The notes under the pieces: generated by a model
Told to the model about the DNA's origin: nothing
What the model saw: only the letters and a program-made list of their open reading frames with translations
Database searches by the model: none
DNA from: Candidatus Aminicenantota bacterium
GTDB taxonomy: Bacteria > Acidobacteriota > Aminicenantia > Aminicenantales > UBA8522
DNA: 63,007 bases
Direction of reading: 5' to 3'
Assembly (NCBI GenBank): GCA_017886205.1
Contig: JAFNEO010000053.1
Span: 128,126 to 191,132 of the forward strand
Translations under genes and position numbers: made by a program
Part shown: one piece after another, positions 25,335 through 34,045 of the stretch
Numbering within the stretch: the stretch's first letter is position 1
How the letters are laid out: every line of letters begins with the position of its first letter

Positions 25335-26243
25335 ATGGTGGCCTTTCCGGACTTTCGGCCCCTCGAACTGGAGGACCGTGAGCTCATCCGAGAGTTACTT
25401 TGGCGGTACCAACCGGATACATCCGAGCTGACCTTCACCAACCTTTTTATCTGGCGCTCTCTCTACCGCTGGCAGTGGTCGAAGGCCGGGGAGTGGCTGC
25501 TTATCCTCCAGGAAAAAGAGGGACAGGAGCCTTCATTCCTCCCGCCGGTGGGCCCTTCACCCCGGCTCGAGGTCACTCGGACGGCGCTCGACTGGCTGCA
25601 CGCGCAGAGGGGAGTCCAGAGGCCGCGGATAGAACGGGCCGACTCCCGTTTCGTCTCGGAGGTCAGCACCGCCCCGGAACTCGCGGTCATTCCAGAGCGC
25701 GATCATTTCGATTACCTCTACCAGACCTCCGACCTGATATCCCTCAAGGGAAGCAAGTATCACGGCAAGCGCAGCCACATCAGCCGCTTTCTTCAGGACC
25801 ATGGCGCCGGCTTCCGATTCGTCCCCATCGGCCCGGAAAATCTTGAGCTCTGCGCCGAGTTTCAGGAAAGATGGTGCGAATGGCGCCGCTGCGATGAGGA
25901 CATGAACCTGGGGGACGAATGGACCGCCATCCGCCAGGGCCTGGCCGATTATCAGGCTTTAAAAGTCGAGGGCGCAGCAATTCTGATCGGGGAAAAAGTC
26001 GAGGCCTTCACCTTTGGAGAACTCCTGAACGCGCAGACGGCTGTGGTGCACATCGAGAAGGCTAACCCCGAAATACCCGGCCTCTATGCCATGATCAACC
26101 GGCAATTCTGCCGGAAATACTGGAGCGGAGTTCCCTTCATCAACCGGGAACAGGACCTGGGGGAGGAGGGACTGAGGAAGGCCAAGCTCTCCTACCATCC
26201 GGTTCGGTTGGTCGAAAAATATCGGATCGACCTGGCCGGATAA
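25335..26243 (+). CDS. DUF2156 (phosphatidylglycerol lysyltransferase-like) protein
   Basis: A 302-residue protein matching the C-terminal catalytic part of MprF-type aminoacyl lipid transferases, a GNAT-like fold. Examples are PDTSELTFTNLFIWR near the start, KGSKYHGKRSHISRFL in the middle, and VHIEKANPEIPGLYAMINRQF followed by FINREQDLGEEGLRKAK near the end. It lacks the membrane flippase domain, so it may modify another acceptor with an aminoacyl group. The frame is open upstream, but the ATG at 25335, ten bases after the previous stop, fits the family length. Confidence 0.83.
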   Translation: MVAFPDFRPLELEDRELIRELLWRYQPDTSELTFTNLFIWRSLYRWQWSKAGEWLLILQEKEGQEPSFLPPVGPSPRLEVTRTALDWLHAQRGVQRPRIERADSRFVSEVSTAPELAVIPERDHFDYLYQTSDLISLKGSKYHGKRSHISRFLQDHGAGFRFVPIGPENLELCAEFQERWCEWRRCDEDMNLGDEWTAIRQGLADYQALKVEGAAILIGEKVEAFTFGELLNAQTAVVHIEKANPEIPGLYAMINRQFCRKYWSGVPFINREQDLGEEGLRKAKLSYHPVRLVEKYRIDLAG

Positions 26244-26268
26244 GGGACTCTAATGGAAAGTGGACGTC

Positions 26269-27393
26269 CTAGCGGGCCGTTTTCTTGAGCTCGGCGAACA
26301 ATTCTCCCACCCGCGCCAACCCGTGTTCCAGGTACGCTGGTTCGGAGCCGAAGCCGATGCGGAGATAGCGATCCATTTCGAAGTGGTCGCCGGGAACGAT
26401 CAGAGTGCTTTTTTCATTGATGAGACGGGTTACGAGCTCGGTGGAGTTGGCCTTGAGAGCATAGCGGATAAAAGCGATGGCCCCGGCCCGCGGAGGAACA
26501 TAGGAAAAGAGCTCGGCCCGCTTGTTCAGCCAGGATTCGAGCAGAGAAAAGTTTTTTTGGATGATGCTTCGCGTCCTCCCCAGAATCTTCTCCCGGTTGA
26601 CCGGGGAAAGCGCGATCCGGGCGATCCGGTCGCTGAGGATGCTGGGCGAGATGGTCGTATAGTCGTGGTAGGGCCAGGTCTTGGCGATTAATTCTTTGGG
26701 CCCGACAATCCAGCCAATTCGGACTCCGGGGAGCCCGTAGGCCTTGGATAGGCCGTTGACGATGATGGTGCGGTCGTATCTCCCCCAGAAACTCGGCGTC
26801 GCCTTACCCACGCGCTCCGCTCCCTGGTAGATTTCGTCGGCGACGATCCAGGCGCCGACCCGGGCCGCTACCTCGACGATGGCCGACATGGAGTCCCCGC
26901 TGAGCACGGCTCCGGTCGGGTTATTGGGGTTGGTGACGATGATCAGTTTTGTCTTTGGGGTAACCAGCGTTCGCAGCTCGTCGAAGTCGGGCGCCCAGCC
27001 GAGGCTTTCTTTGAGCCATAGCGGCTTAAGCGCGGCGCCGAAACCGCGGACGAGCCCCCACATCTGCATGTAATTGGGCATCATGAAGACGACCTCGTCG
27101 CCGGGTTCGATGTTGCTCCACGTGATCAGGTAGTTGGCCTCCGAGGATCCGCTCGTGGCCAGGACATTGTCGGGGCTCGCTCCCGGATAGAGTCCGGCGA
27201 TCTGTTCGCGGAGCTCGGGAGTGCCGTTGCTCTGGCTGTAGCCGAGGGCAATGTCCTGGACTTCCAGGAGCTCGTCCCCGCTGAGAAACTCGCGCAGGGT
27301 GAGCGGGTGGACGCCGCTTTCCGAGAGGTTATACTCGACCTCGTTCTCCCAGGTGGATTGCATGCGCTCCATCTTGAAGTGTTCGATTTTCAT
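26269..27393 (-). CDS. class I/II pyridoxal-phosphate aminotransferase
   Basis: A 374-residue fold-type I aminotransferase. The PLP lysine lies in NGLSKAYGLPGVRIGW (about residue 215), the asparagine block is TNPNNPTGAVLS, and the C-terminal substrate Arg is in RYLRIGFG. SGSSEANYLITW is the cofactor-phosphate loop. The amino donor and acceptor cannot be told. It is the last gene of the phosphatase operon (21 bases after the membrane protein gene), which may be chance or may mean it supplies an amino compound to that pathway. Confidence 0.9.
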   Translation of the reverse strand: MKIEHFKMERMQSTWENEVEYNLSESGVHPLTLREFLSGDELLEVQDIALGYSQSNGTPELREQIAGLYPGASPDNVLATSGSSEANYLITWSNIEPGDEVVFMMPNYMQMWGLVRGFGAALKPLWLKESLGWAPDFDELRTLVTPKTKLIIVTNPNNPTGAVLSGDSMSAIVEVAARVGAWIVADEIYQGAERVGKATPSFWGRYDRTIIVNGLSKAYGLPGVRIGWIVGPKELIAKTWPYHDYTTISPSILSDRIARIALSPVNREKILGRTRSIIQKNFSLLESWLNKRAELFSYVPPRAGAIAFIRYALKANSTELVTRLINEKSTLIVPGDHFEMDRYLRIGFGSEPAYLEHGLARVGELFAELKKTAR

Positions 27394-27414
27394 GGCGATT
27401 CCTCCTCCCAGGAT

Positions 27415-28242
27415 TCAGATTTCGACCCGGAACGGCTTCTTCAGGGCAAAACCGAAGATGATCGAAAGCCCGAGATAGGCGATAAGCCAATGGAGCCTGA
27501 GGCCAAGGAGGGGGAGTTTCTTGGCCGGGTGGACGATCTCAATCGTCTTGATCCGGCTCTCCCCGGGGAGGGTTTTCTCCCCTGGATACAGCACCTCATC
27601 CAGAAGGCTCCGCTTGACCTTGAGAGACGAAACCTTTTCCAGTCGTCTCCCGTCGACGACGACGGTCTTGAGGTAGCTCTTGTCTCCGGCCCTGATGGTG
27701 AGGTCGAATGTGCCGGCCGCTGTGGGCTTGAGACGCCAATCCACCTCCCTGGATTCCTCGAGTCGGAGGGGCGGTGTTTCGATTGTGATCTCCGGCGGTG
27801 ACTCCAGGGCGAATTCCGTGCCCAGGACATTGACGTCGGGCTTCAGCTTGACCTTGAGGATGGCCGGCCGGCCCACGGCCAGCGGCTCTGACCCGAACCA
27901 GAGGTTGAGCTGGGCCAGGATCAGGATGAGGGGAACAATCATCACCAGCAGAGGCTTGAGGTTAAGGGCGAGATAGCGGAGGTTGGCCCGCAGGATCTGG
28001 CCTTGGGCCCGCATAGTAACGCCCATGTTGTCCTTAAACAGGCGAAGCTCAAGAAGGTGGGCCTTGATCTTATCCTTGACCCGGCGGATACCGGACTGGT
28101 TCGACGTCAAGCGATAAATGAAAAGCATCAACAGTCCCGTCAGCAGCGAGATGAAGGCCATTCCGGCCCAAGGGTTGAGAGAGCGGAAGGGGAGAAGCAG
28201 AAGGTCGAAGAGCTTCCCCAGGATCGTGTTGATGAGTCCCAT
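27415..28242 (-). CDS. membrane protein, Oxa1/DUF106-like with inserted exported domain
   Basis: A 275-residue protein with three clear membrane segments: AGMAFISLLTGLLMLFIY (about 26-43), LLVMIVPLILILAQLNLWFG (about 97-116) and WLIAYLGLSIIFGFAL (about 250-266). Between the first two is a charged helical stretch with KDKIKAHLLELRLFKDNMGV, as in Oxa1-superfamily insertases of the DUF106/EMC3 kind. Between the second and third is a beta-rich domain of about 130 residues with an Ig-like look. Similarity to insertases is my reading of topology and motifs and needs a profile search. It overlaps the ribbon-helix-helix gene by one base. Confidence 0.65.
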   Translation of the reverse strand: MGLINTILGKLFDLLLLPFRSLNPWAGMAFISLLTGLLMLFIYRLTSNQSGIRRVKDKIKAHLLELRLFKDNMGVTMRAQGQILRANLRYLALNLKPLLVMIVPLILILAQLNLWFGSEPLAVGRPAILKVKLKPDVNVLGTEFALESPPEITIETPPLRLEESREVDWRLKPTAAGTFDLTIRAGDKSYLKTVVVDGRRLEKVSSLKVKRSLLDEVLYPGEKTLPGESRIKTIEIVHPAKKLPLLGLRLHWLIAYLGLSIIFGFALKKPFRVEI

Positions 28243-28433
28243 CAGGAGATATATCCCAGTCCCTTCAGTTTCTTCTTGACCTCCTCTTCCGAGTCGGACT
28301 CTTCGAGCTTGGCGATCTCCTTCTCCAGGCAGTGAGCGATAAACTCCTGCGGAGACGAATAGCCTGCCATCTCAGCGTATTTCTTGACTTTTTCCAGAAG
28401 CTCTTTCTCCAGCTTGACCTTCGCTTTGCCCAT
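28242..28433 (-). CDS. small ribbon-helix-helix-like protein
   Basis: A 63-residue protein with a short strand (KAKVKLEKELLEKVKK), a turn GYSSPQEFIAHCLEKEIA, and an acidic tail EESDSEEEVKKKL. This matches the small CopG/Arc-like fold in outline, so it may be a DNA-binding or antitoxin-type protein, yet no toxin partner is next to it. It is inside the phosphatase operon, between the Tat-exported phosphatase and the membrane protein. Confidence 0.6.
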   Translation of the reverse strand: MGKAKVKLEKELLEKVKKYAEMAGYSSPQEFIAHCLEKEIAKLEESDSEEEVKKKLKGLGYIS

Positions 28434-28444
28434 GCGGCCTCCTC

Positions 28445-30430
28445 CTAAAGGATGGTTTCTCCGATCATTTCTTTGGTCTTGGGTATGCCGAATATATCGA
28501 GGATCGTGGCGGTCAGGTCATAAAGGGCAGGGAACTCGGCCCGAACCCTGCGGTTGGTGACCAAGATGCCGGGGATGATTTCCGGGGCGCCCATGTGATC
28601 CCCGCTCCACTTTTCCCTGTTGTCTTCGAAAACGTTCTTGGGAAACTTGCCGAGCGGCGAATCCCAGGAGATGCGGTAGCCCATATTGAAACCGCAGATG
28701 ATATCGGGCGCATGCTCGAGATGAGGACCGCGGTAAACATCCCTGGCCACGAAGGCGCGGAGGATGGCCCGCTCGCCGGTCTTGGGGTCGACCACCCGTT
28801 CAAGCTTAGCGGCGATCTCCCGGATGAGATTCTCACTGTCGGCGCCGGCGTTGACGATGCCGTCTCTCTCCCGGCCTCTTTGGTTGATATAGAGCCCGTT
28901 GAGGCCGATCCCGTAGGCCCTGGTCCTCGACCAATCGGTGTTATCGAAAAAGCTCCCTTCCTCCTGCTTCCAGGGGTTGCGCAGCCGATGGTAGCCGTTC
29001 TCGAAGAGCCAGGTGTTGAGGTTAAAGGCCCGGCGGAACGGGTTGAACCCGTGGTCGGACATGACCAGGAGGACGGTGTCCTTGTCGATCTCCTGGAGGA
29101 CGCGGTCGAGAAACCGGTCGGCTTCGGTGTAAATGTTCTCGATCGTTCGGCCATAGCGGGAGGCCAGTTGGGGATCGAACCCGGGATGGTTCTCGTCCAT
29201 CAGGCGCCAGAACATGTGTTGGCGCTGGTCCGTACTCGAAACATAGTAGAAGAGAAGACCGGAGTCGAAGCGCTCGAACTCATAATCGAACATCCGTTCG
29301 CCTTCCCGGAGAATCATATCGTCCTGCTCAAGGAACTCGCCTTCGTCGAGCACGTCGTTGTCGAGGGCCGAGGTATCGGCCGGAAGGCCCTTGGTGAAAT
29401 AAGAGCCGAAAACCCTCTCCAACTCCTCGGCGTAGCTTTCCGGAGTGGAAATGGGCAGGGCCGGATGGCCGGGGTCGATGTTGACGGGGCTGACATAGAG
29501 CTTAAAATGGGGCCGGATCTCCTTGAGGTAGAACATGCAGATTCCGCTCACGCTCTGAGTCGGCATGAGGCCGAATTGGACTCTTTTCCAACCGCTCCAT
29601 TCCTTTTCTTTAAGGATGAACTCCTGGTCCGGGAGGACGACCTTGGCCACGGCTTGGTTGGGGTCGATGAAGACTCGGAAGTCGATAAGGGCTTCCGGCC
29701 GGTCCTTCTTAAACGTGTTGGTCGGCCCGGGAAGCTTGGCCTCGACCCGGTTTCCGATGACGAAAACCTCATAGACCCTCCCGCCGGAGAGCTCGCCTTT
29801 GGGGATGCCGGGATCGGTCGTGAAGCAACAGGAGATTCCGTAGCTCCCTTTGAGGTCGGGTGTGCCCATGCCGGAGATCGTCCGCTGCTTTGTGGGTACG
29901 GGCGGGTAGTTCGAGGGGATCTTGAAAATGGTGGCCGGGATCTCGTTCTCTTCTAAGATCTGCCAGAACGTCCGTCCCTGCATCAAGTTCTTCACTTCGC
30001 CGCCGCTCAGGGGAAGGACCAGGTTGCCGATCTTCAGCACCTTCTTGCTCTCAGTTGAGAGCGAACCGGAGAAAGTCGGGATATAGGTCTGGGGGTCGCG
30101 GTGCATGAAGTCAAAGATGCCGTGTCCTCCCGGGTCAGTTCCGGTGTTGAAATTCGACCAGGCCACCGGGCTCTGGGGGGGGATGCTCGTCCGCAGCGGC
30201 CGGAAATCGCCGGCCGAGATGAGCCGGGCAAAAGCGGGCAATTTGCCTTCCTTCAGCCATCCATTAAGGAGCCGTGGGTCCAGGCCGTCGAACCCGAGGA
30301 CGAGGACTTTGGTCCGGGTCTCCCGGCGGCCTGAACCCCGGAGGAGAGAAGGGAAGCTTCCTCCGGCGGCCAGCACAGTTGTGGCGGCCAGGCCGCGCCT
30401 CAGAAATTCACGTCTATTCATGGCGCTCAT
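28445..30430 (-). CDS. Tat-exported alkaline-phosphatase-superfamily enzyme
   Basis: A 661-residue member of the type I phosphodiesterase/nucleotide pyrophosphatase group. The N-terminus has a twin-arginine signal (NRREFLRRGLAAT plus a hydrophobic stretch). Metal and nucleophile motifs are VLGFDGLDPRLLNGWL, IPPQSPVAWSNFNTGT with Ser as the probable nucleophile, TDQRQHMFWRLMD, VMSDHGFNPFRRAF and WSGDHMGAPEIIPG. It is paralogous to the two genes upstream. Export by Tat suggests folding with metals in the cytoplasm. The substrate is unknown; phosphodiester or phosphonate bonds are usual. The first Met overlaps the upstream stop (ATGA). Confidence 0.87.
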   Translation of the reverse strand: MSAMNRREFLRRGLAATTVLAAGGSFPSLLRGSGRRETRTKVLVLGFDGLDPRLLNGWLKEGKLPAFARLISAGDFRPLRTSIPPQSPVAWSNFNTGTDPGGHGIFDFMHRDPQTYIPTFSGSLSTESKKVLKIGNLVLPLSGGEVKNLMQGRTFWQILEENEIPATIFKIPSNYPPVPTKQRTISGMGTPDLKGSYGISCCFTTDPGIPKGELSGGRVYEVFVIGNRVEAKLPGPTNTFKKDRPEALIDFRVFIDPNQAVAKVVLPDQEFILKEKEWSGWKRVQFGLMPTQSVSGICMFYLKEIRPHFKLYVSPVNIDPGHPALPISTPESYAEELERVFGSYFTKGLPADTSALDNDVLDEGEFLEQDDMILREGERMFDYEFERFDSGLLFYYVSSTDQRQHMFWRLMDENHPGFDPQLASRYGRTIENIYTEADRFLDRVLQEIDKDTVLLVMSDHGFNPFRRAFNLNTWLFENGYHRLRNPWKQEEGSFFDNTDWSRTRAYGIGLNGLYINQRGRERDGIVNAGADSENLIREIAAKLERVVDPKTGERAILRAFVARDVYRGPHLEHAPDIICGFNMGYRISWDSPLGKFPKNVFEDNREKWSGDHMGAPEIIPGILVTNRRVRAEFPALYDLTATILDIFGIPKTKEMIGETIL

Positions 30431-32574
30431 TTTTTCTTTCCTTTGTCCTTTGGCGGAGCCCCAGCCGGCCGCCCAGGGCTGACGAGCGGACGGCCATCCA
30501 TGTGTCCCGGGACCGGGAGGCCGAAGAGGGTCAGCACGGTCGGAGCCACGTCCATGATCGAAGGGGCCTTAGCCTCGATCTTACGGCTGAAGAAAAAGAC
30601 GCCCGGGACATGTCTGGGGTCGATGCAGTGATCGCCGCTCCAGGCTTTGATGTTGTCCTCGAAGACCCTGGAATCCACCTTTCCCGTCACCGAGTCCCAA
30701 GAGGCCCGGAAGCCCTGGTTATAGCCGATGATGAGGTCGGGTGCGTTCCCTGCATACGGCCCGGAATAAACCTGGTCGCGGTCATAGGCCTCGGTGATAG
30801 CAACGTCGCCGGCGGCCTCGTCCCGAAGCTCGTTGAGCTTGCTTATGAGCTCCGCCTTGAGAGCGCGGGTTTCTTCCCCGGCCGAGACAATTCCATTCGC
30901 CTCCCGCCCCTTTTGATTGATGTACAGTCCGCCGAGGCCCAGGGCATAGGCTTTGGTCTTTTCCCAGTCGACATCTCTGAACCATTCCTCGCTCGTTGTT
31001 TTTCCGTCTTTGAGCCTCAGGTAGCCATTGAGATAGAGCCAGGAGTTGAGGTTGACGCCGCGGCGGAACGACTTGAAGCCATGGTCGGACATGACCATCA
31101 ACGCGCTCCGCGGATCGAGTTTGGCCCTGGCCCGGCCGATGAGGTCATCCATCCGCCGATAGAGGTCCTCTATGACCTGGGCACTCATCTCCGGCGAGGT
31201 GCTGCGGAGCGCCGGATGGGACTTGTCCAAATATCTCCAGAACATGTGCTGGATGCTGTCGGTAGTCTCGAAGACGCAGACGACGGCTCCCTTTTTTGTC
31301 TTGGACAGCGCGTTGAAGAACATCGCCTCCCATTCCATGTGGTTGGAGTAGGTGAGCTCCAGGAAAGCCGCTTCCTTAAGGGCGCCTTCATTGAGGGCCC
31401 AGGTGTCGTTGGCTTCGCCCAGCGTGATGAAGCTGCCGAGGAGCTTGCTCAGGTAGACCGAATAAATAAACGGGTGAGAGATGGGGAGAGCCGGCTTCTC
31501 GGGGTCGATGTTCAGGGGGGTCAGGTACATCTCGAAATGGGGCTCGACCTGGGAGACCAGGAACCGGGCAATGGCCTTGACCTTCATCCCCAGCCCCGGC
31601 CTGAAGGTGATCTTGATCCAGGGGGAGAATTCACCGACCTTGAGACCGAAGCGCTGTCCCGAGACCTCGACTCTGACTTCGCCTTTTTTCTTGTCGATCT
31701 CGACCCTCAATGGCACTTTGATCTCTTCGGCTTTCTTGAGCAGCGAGTTTTCCGGGCCCGAGATGTACGTCCGGACGCGGCCGTCGCGGACTTCAACCGG
31801 GATGACCACACCGCCTTCCCGCCTCTTGTGCTTGACTTCATCCGTCGTGTAAAAGGCAAACGTCCCCTGACTGCCCTTGAGGTCGGGCGCGCACATCCCG
31901 GAGAGGAGATGGCCGGAGAACTTCTCGGGCGGGAAGGTGATCGGCACCCTCAACACGGTGCTGAAGATGCCGGCCTCCCCCAACGTTTTCCAGAAGGGCA
32001 CGCTTTTTCTCATTCCCCTGATCTCGGGCTTGGACAGAGGCACGGCATACTTGCCGATGGAGATAACCCTTCTCGGACGGCCGATATAAGCCGACGATAG
32101 CGAAGGCAGGTAGGTCTTCGGGTCGCGGCTAAGGAAGTCGAAGATGTTGTGCTTGGACGGCTCGGAGCCGGTCATGAAGGAAGACCAGGCCACCGGCGAG
32201 ATGGCCGGAGTTGTCGTCTGGAGGCGCGCATAGGTTCCTTCCTTCTTGAGAAGGGAAAGATGGGGAAGCTTTCCCTCGGCCATGAACTTTTCAGCCAGAG
32301 TGGGCTCGAGCCCATCGAGACCGATGATGACCACCCTGTCGACGAGCGTGCCCTTGAGCGTTTTCCTCCCTTTGATCAAGCGAATGAGGAGTCGGAACGG
32401 CCAGGAGAGAAAAGAGAAGACGGCCAGGAAAAAAGTGAGCAAGAGTACGAGGAATGAAGACAGGAAGGCAAACCCGGCCCCCGGCCCGATATAGGCGTTA
32501 GCGGGAAGCCCGGCCGCTAGGACAAGTCCAAGGACAGTGAGTAAAATCCGCGTTGGGGAATGTTCCTTGCTCAT
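30427..32574 (-). CDS. membrane-anchored alkaline-phosphatase-superfamily enzyme
   Basis: A 715-residue paralogue of the neighbouring enzymes. The N-terminus has two hydrophobic segments (LLTVLGLVLAAGLPANAYIG and FLSSFLVLLLTFFLAVFSFL) before the catalytic domain, so it is anchored in the inner membrane. Motifs are IIGLDGLEPTLAEKFM, TPAISPVAWSSFMTGS, TDSIQHMFWRYLD, VMSDHGFKSFRRGVN and WSGDHCIDPRHVPG. I start it at the Met that overlaps the upstream stop (32571-32574, ATGA); the open frame continues 30 codons upstream without good reason. Confidence 0.86.
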   Translation of the reverse strand: MSKEHSPTRILLTVLGLVLAAGLPANAYIGPGAGFAFLSSFLVLLLTFFLAVFSFLSWPFRLLIRLIKGRKTLKGTLVDRVVIIGLDGLEPTLAEKFMAEGKLPHLSLLKKEGTYARLQTTTPAISPVAWSSFMTGSEPSKHNIFDFLSRDPKTYLPSLSSAYIGRPRRVISIGKYAVPLSKPEIRGMRKSVPFWKTLGEAGIFSTVLRVPITFPPEKFSGHLLSGMCAPDLKGSQGTFAFYTTDEVKHKRREGGVVIPVEVRDGRVRTYISGPENSLLKKAEEIKVPLRVEIDKKKGEVRVEVSGQRFGLKVGEFSPWIKITFRPGLGMKVKAIARFLVSQVEPHFEMYLTPLNIDPEKPALPISHPFIYSVYLSKLLGSFITLGEANDTWALNEGALKEAAFLELTYSNHMEWEAMFFNALSKTKKGAVVCVFETTDSIQHMFWRYLDKSHPALRSTSPEMSAQVIEDLYRRMDDLIGRARAKLDPRSALMVMSDHGFKSFRRGVNLNSWLYLNGYLRLKDGKTTSEEWFRDVDWEKTKAYALGLGGLYINQKGREANGIVSAGEETRALKAELISKLNELRDEAAGDVAITEAYDRDQVYSGPYAGNAPDLIIGYNQGFRASWDSVTGKVDSRVFEDNIKAWSGDHCIDPRHVPGVFFFSRKIEAKAPSIMDVAPTVLTLFGLPVPGHMDGRPLVSPGRPAGAPPKDKGKKK

Positions 32575-33866
32575 GGGTAGTTGCTCAGTATAACAGCGGA
32601 AATTTGGCTGATCCTTAGGTCGTCTCCAGCCTTCCGCTCGGACCAAAAGAAGGCGTCGTCCCAAGTGTGCATTCCTTCGAGATCGGTCCGTCCGAAGATC
32701 TCTCTCTTCTTCACCGACCCTTTGAGGTCGAAACCGGGCTCGGAAAGGACGAGGAGGTCGGGGCCGGAAGCCACGAACGGGCCAGAATACACGGTGTCAG
32801 CGTCGAACACCCGGCGGATCACCCTCCGGCCTTCGAATTCGAGTCTGTCCAGTTTCTGAGCGATCTCCGCTTTTAGTGCCTTACGGTCGGCTTCTTCCAC
32901 CGCCCCTTTGGGAAAGCGCCCTTTGAAGTGAAAATAGATGCGGTTGGGGTCGAGGGCGAAGGCCAGGCTGCCCTCGGCGATGTCCTCGAGCCCCTGCGAC
33001 GTTTCGCCGGCGAAACGCAGATAGCCTTCTTTCTGAAGCCAGGCGTTGAGATAAACTTCCTGGTCGATCTGGCAGAAGCCGTGGTCAGAGAGGAGGTAGA
33101 GGCCGGCCTCACCTCCAGTCAGGCGGCGGTAGGAGAGGACGAGTCGGCCGATGATCCCGTCCACCCGGCGGTAATAGTCAAGGAAACGGGCGTGATCGCG
33201 GTGTTTCTCGTCGGCGTAGGCATTCCAGAGAAAATGATGGAGGCGGTCCGTCCCGGTGATGACGAACTCGAAATAGTCCCAGTCATCCTTCCAGAAATAG
33301 TCCAGCGCCCCCTCCCGTCCGTCCATGGTCCTCTCCAATTCAGACCAGAGGAAGTCATGGTCCTGGCGGGACTTCATCGTATCGATGTCGATCTGGTAGC
33401 CCATCCGGTCCAGGGCGGCTTTTTGAGAGAGCGGATAGACGGCCTTGGCCAGGTCGAGGGCCACAAACCCGGAGACCAGGACGCCGTTGAGCGGCCTGGC
33501 CGGGTAGGTTGAAGGCTGGTTGAGAATGATCGACCTCTTCCCCTTTTTTCCAAGCACGTCCCAAAGGGTTTCTTTCTTGACGTCAAGGAAGTTGGGGAAG
33601 CGGAGAGCGTATGAGCCGGGCTTCAGGTCGGTGAACCCAAAGATTCCATGCCTCCCTGAATCCGTCCCGGTCATGAAATCCGTCCAGGACACGGCCGAGA
33701 TCTCGGGAAGACTCGCCTTCATTCTGTGCAAATGACCGGTCTTGAGAAGATCCGCCAGCGAAGGCATGATGCCCCGTCCCGTCAGCTCCAGGATAAGGGA
33801 GTAGGGCACTCCGTCCAGCCCGATTACGCAGGTCCGAGTTTTCTTCTTTTTTTGAAATAGCGCCAT
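32571..33866 (-). CDS. cytoplasmic alkaline-phosphatase-superfamily enzyme
   Basis: A 431-residue paralogue without signal peptide or membrane segment. The catalytic motifs are VIGLDGVPYSLILEL, LPEISAVSWTDFMTGTDSGRHG, TDRLHHFLW, LLSDHGFCQID and GMHTWDDAFFW. It is shorter than its two neighbours because insertions present in them are missing. It opens a minus-strand operon behind an extended -10 promoter. Together the three enzymes would place one activity in the cytoplasm, one at the membrane and one beyond it. Confidence 0.86.
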   Translation of the reverse strand: MALFQKKKKTRTCVIGLDGVPYSLILELTGRGIMPSLADLLKTGHLHRMKASLPEISAVSWTDFMTGTDSGRHGIFGFTDLKPGSYALRFPNFLDVKKETLWDVLGKKGKRSIILNQPSTYPARPLNGVLVSGFVALDLAKAVYPLSQKAALDRMGYQIDIDTMKSRQDHDFLWSELERTMDGREGALDYFWKDDWDYFEFVITGTDRLHHFLWNAYADEKHRDHARFLDYYRRVDGIIGRLVLSYRRLTGGEAGLYLLSDHGFCQIDQEVYLNAWLQKEGYLRFAGETSQGLEDIAEGSLAFALDPNRIYFHFKGRFPKGAVEEADRKALKAEIAQKLDRLEFEGRRVIRRVFDADTVYSGPFVASGPDLLVLSEPGFDLKGSVKKREIFGRTDLEGMHTWDDAFFWSERKAGDDLRISQISAVILSNYP

Positions 33867-33877
33867 AAAAACATTTT

Positions 33878-33886
33878 ATTATAGCA
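33878..33886 (-). promoter_or_regulatory. extended -10 promoter of the phosphatase operon
   Basis: On the minus strand TGCTATAAT is an extended -10 element, 12 bases before the ATG; no good -35 is seen. The rest of the gap to 34045 shows no other feature. Confidence 0.55.
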
Positions 33887-34045
33887 TAATCCGCGGGCCG
33901 GTTCATCAGGAGGTTGGCCAGCAGCGAATGGCCGACGCTCCCGGCAAAGTGCTGGTGACATAGGTCCAACCGGATTCTCCTTTCTCGATCCTCTTTGAGG
34001 GTGGAATGCCCGGTCAACTCATAGCTCTGTCAGGGAACTGAGGCT

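Noticed and set aside
28242..28433. Antitoxin of a toxin-antitoxin pair
   Set aside because: The small protein has a ribbon-helix-helix look, but the neighbours are a phosphatase and a membrane protein, neither resembling a toxin.
28595..29956. A 453-codon open frame on the plus strand
   Set aside because: It mirrors the Tat-exported phosphatase on the opposite strand and has no ribosome-binding site or motif.
30274..32100. A 608-codon open frame on the plus strand
   Set aside because: It lies wholly opposite the two phosphatase genes, has no recognisable motif, and its composition is that of an antisense shadow in GC-rich DNA.
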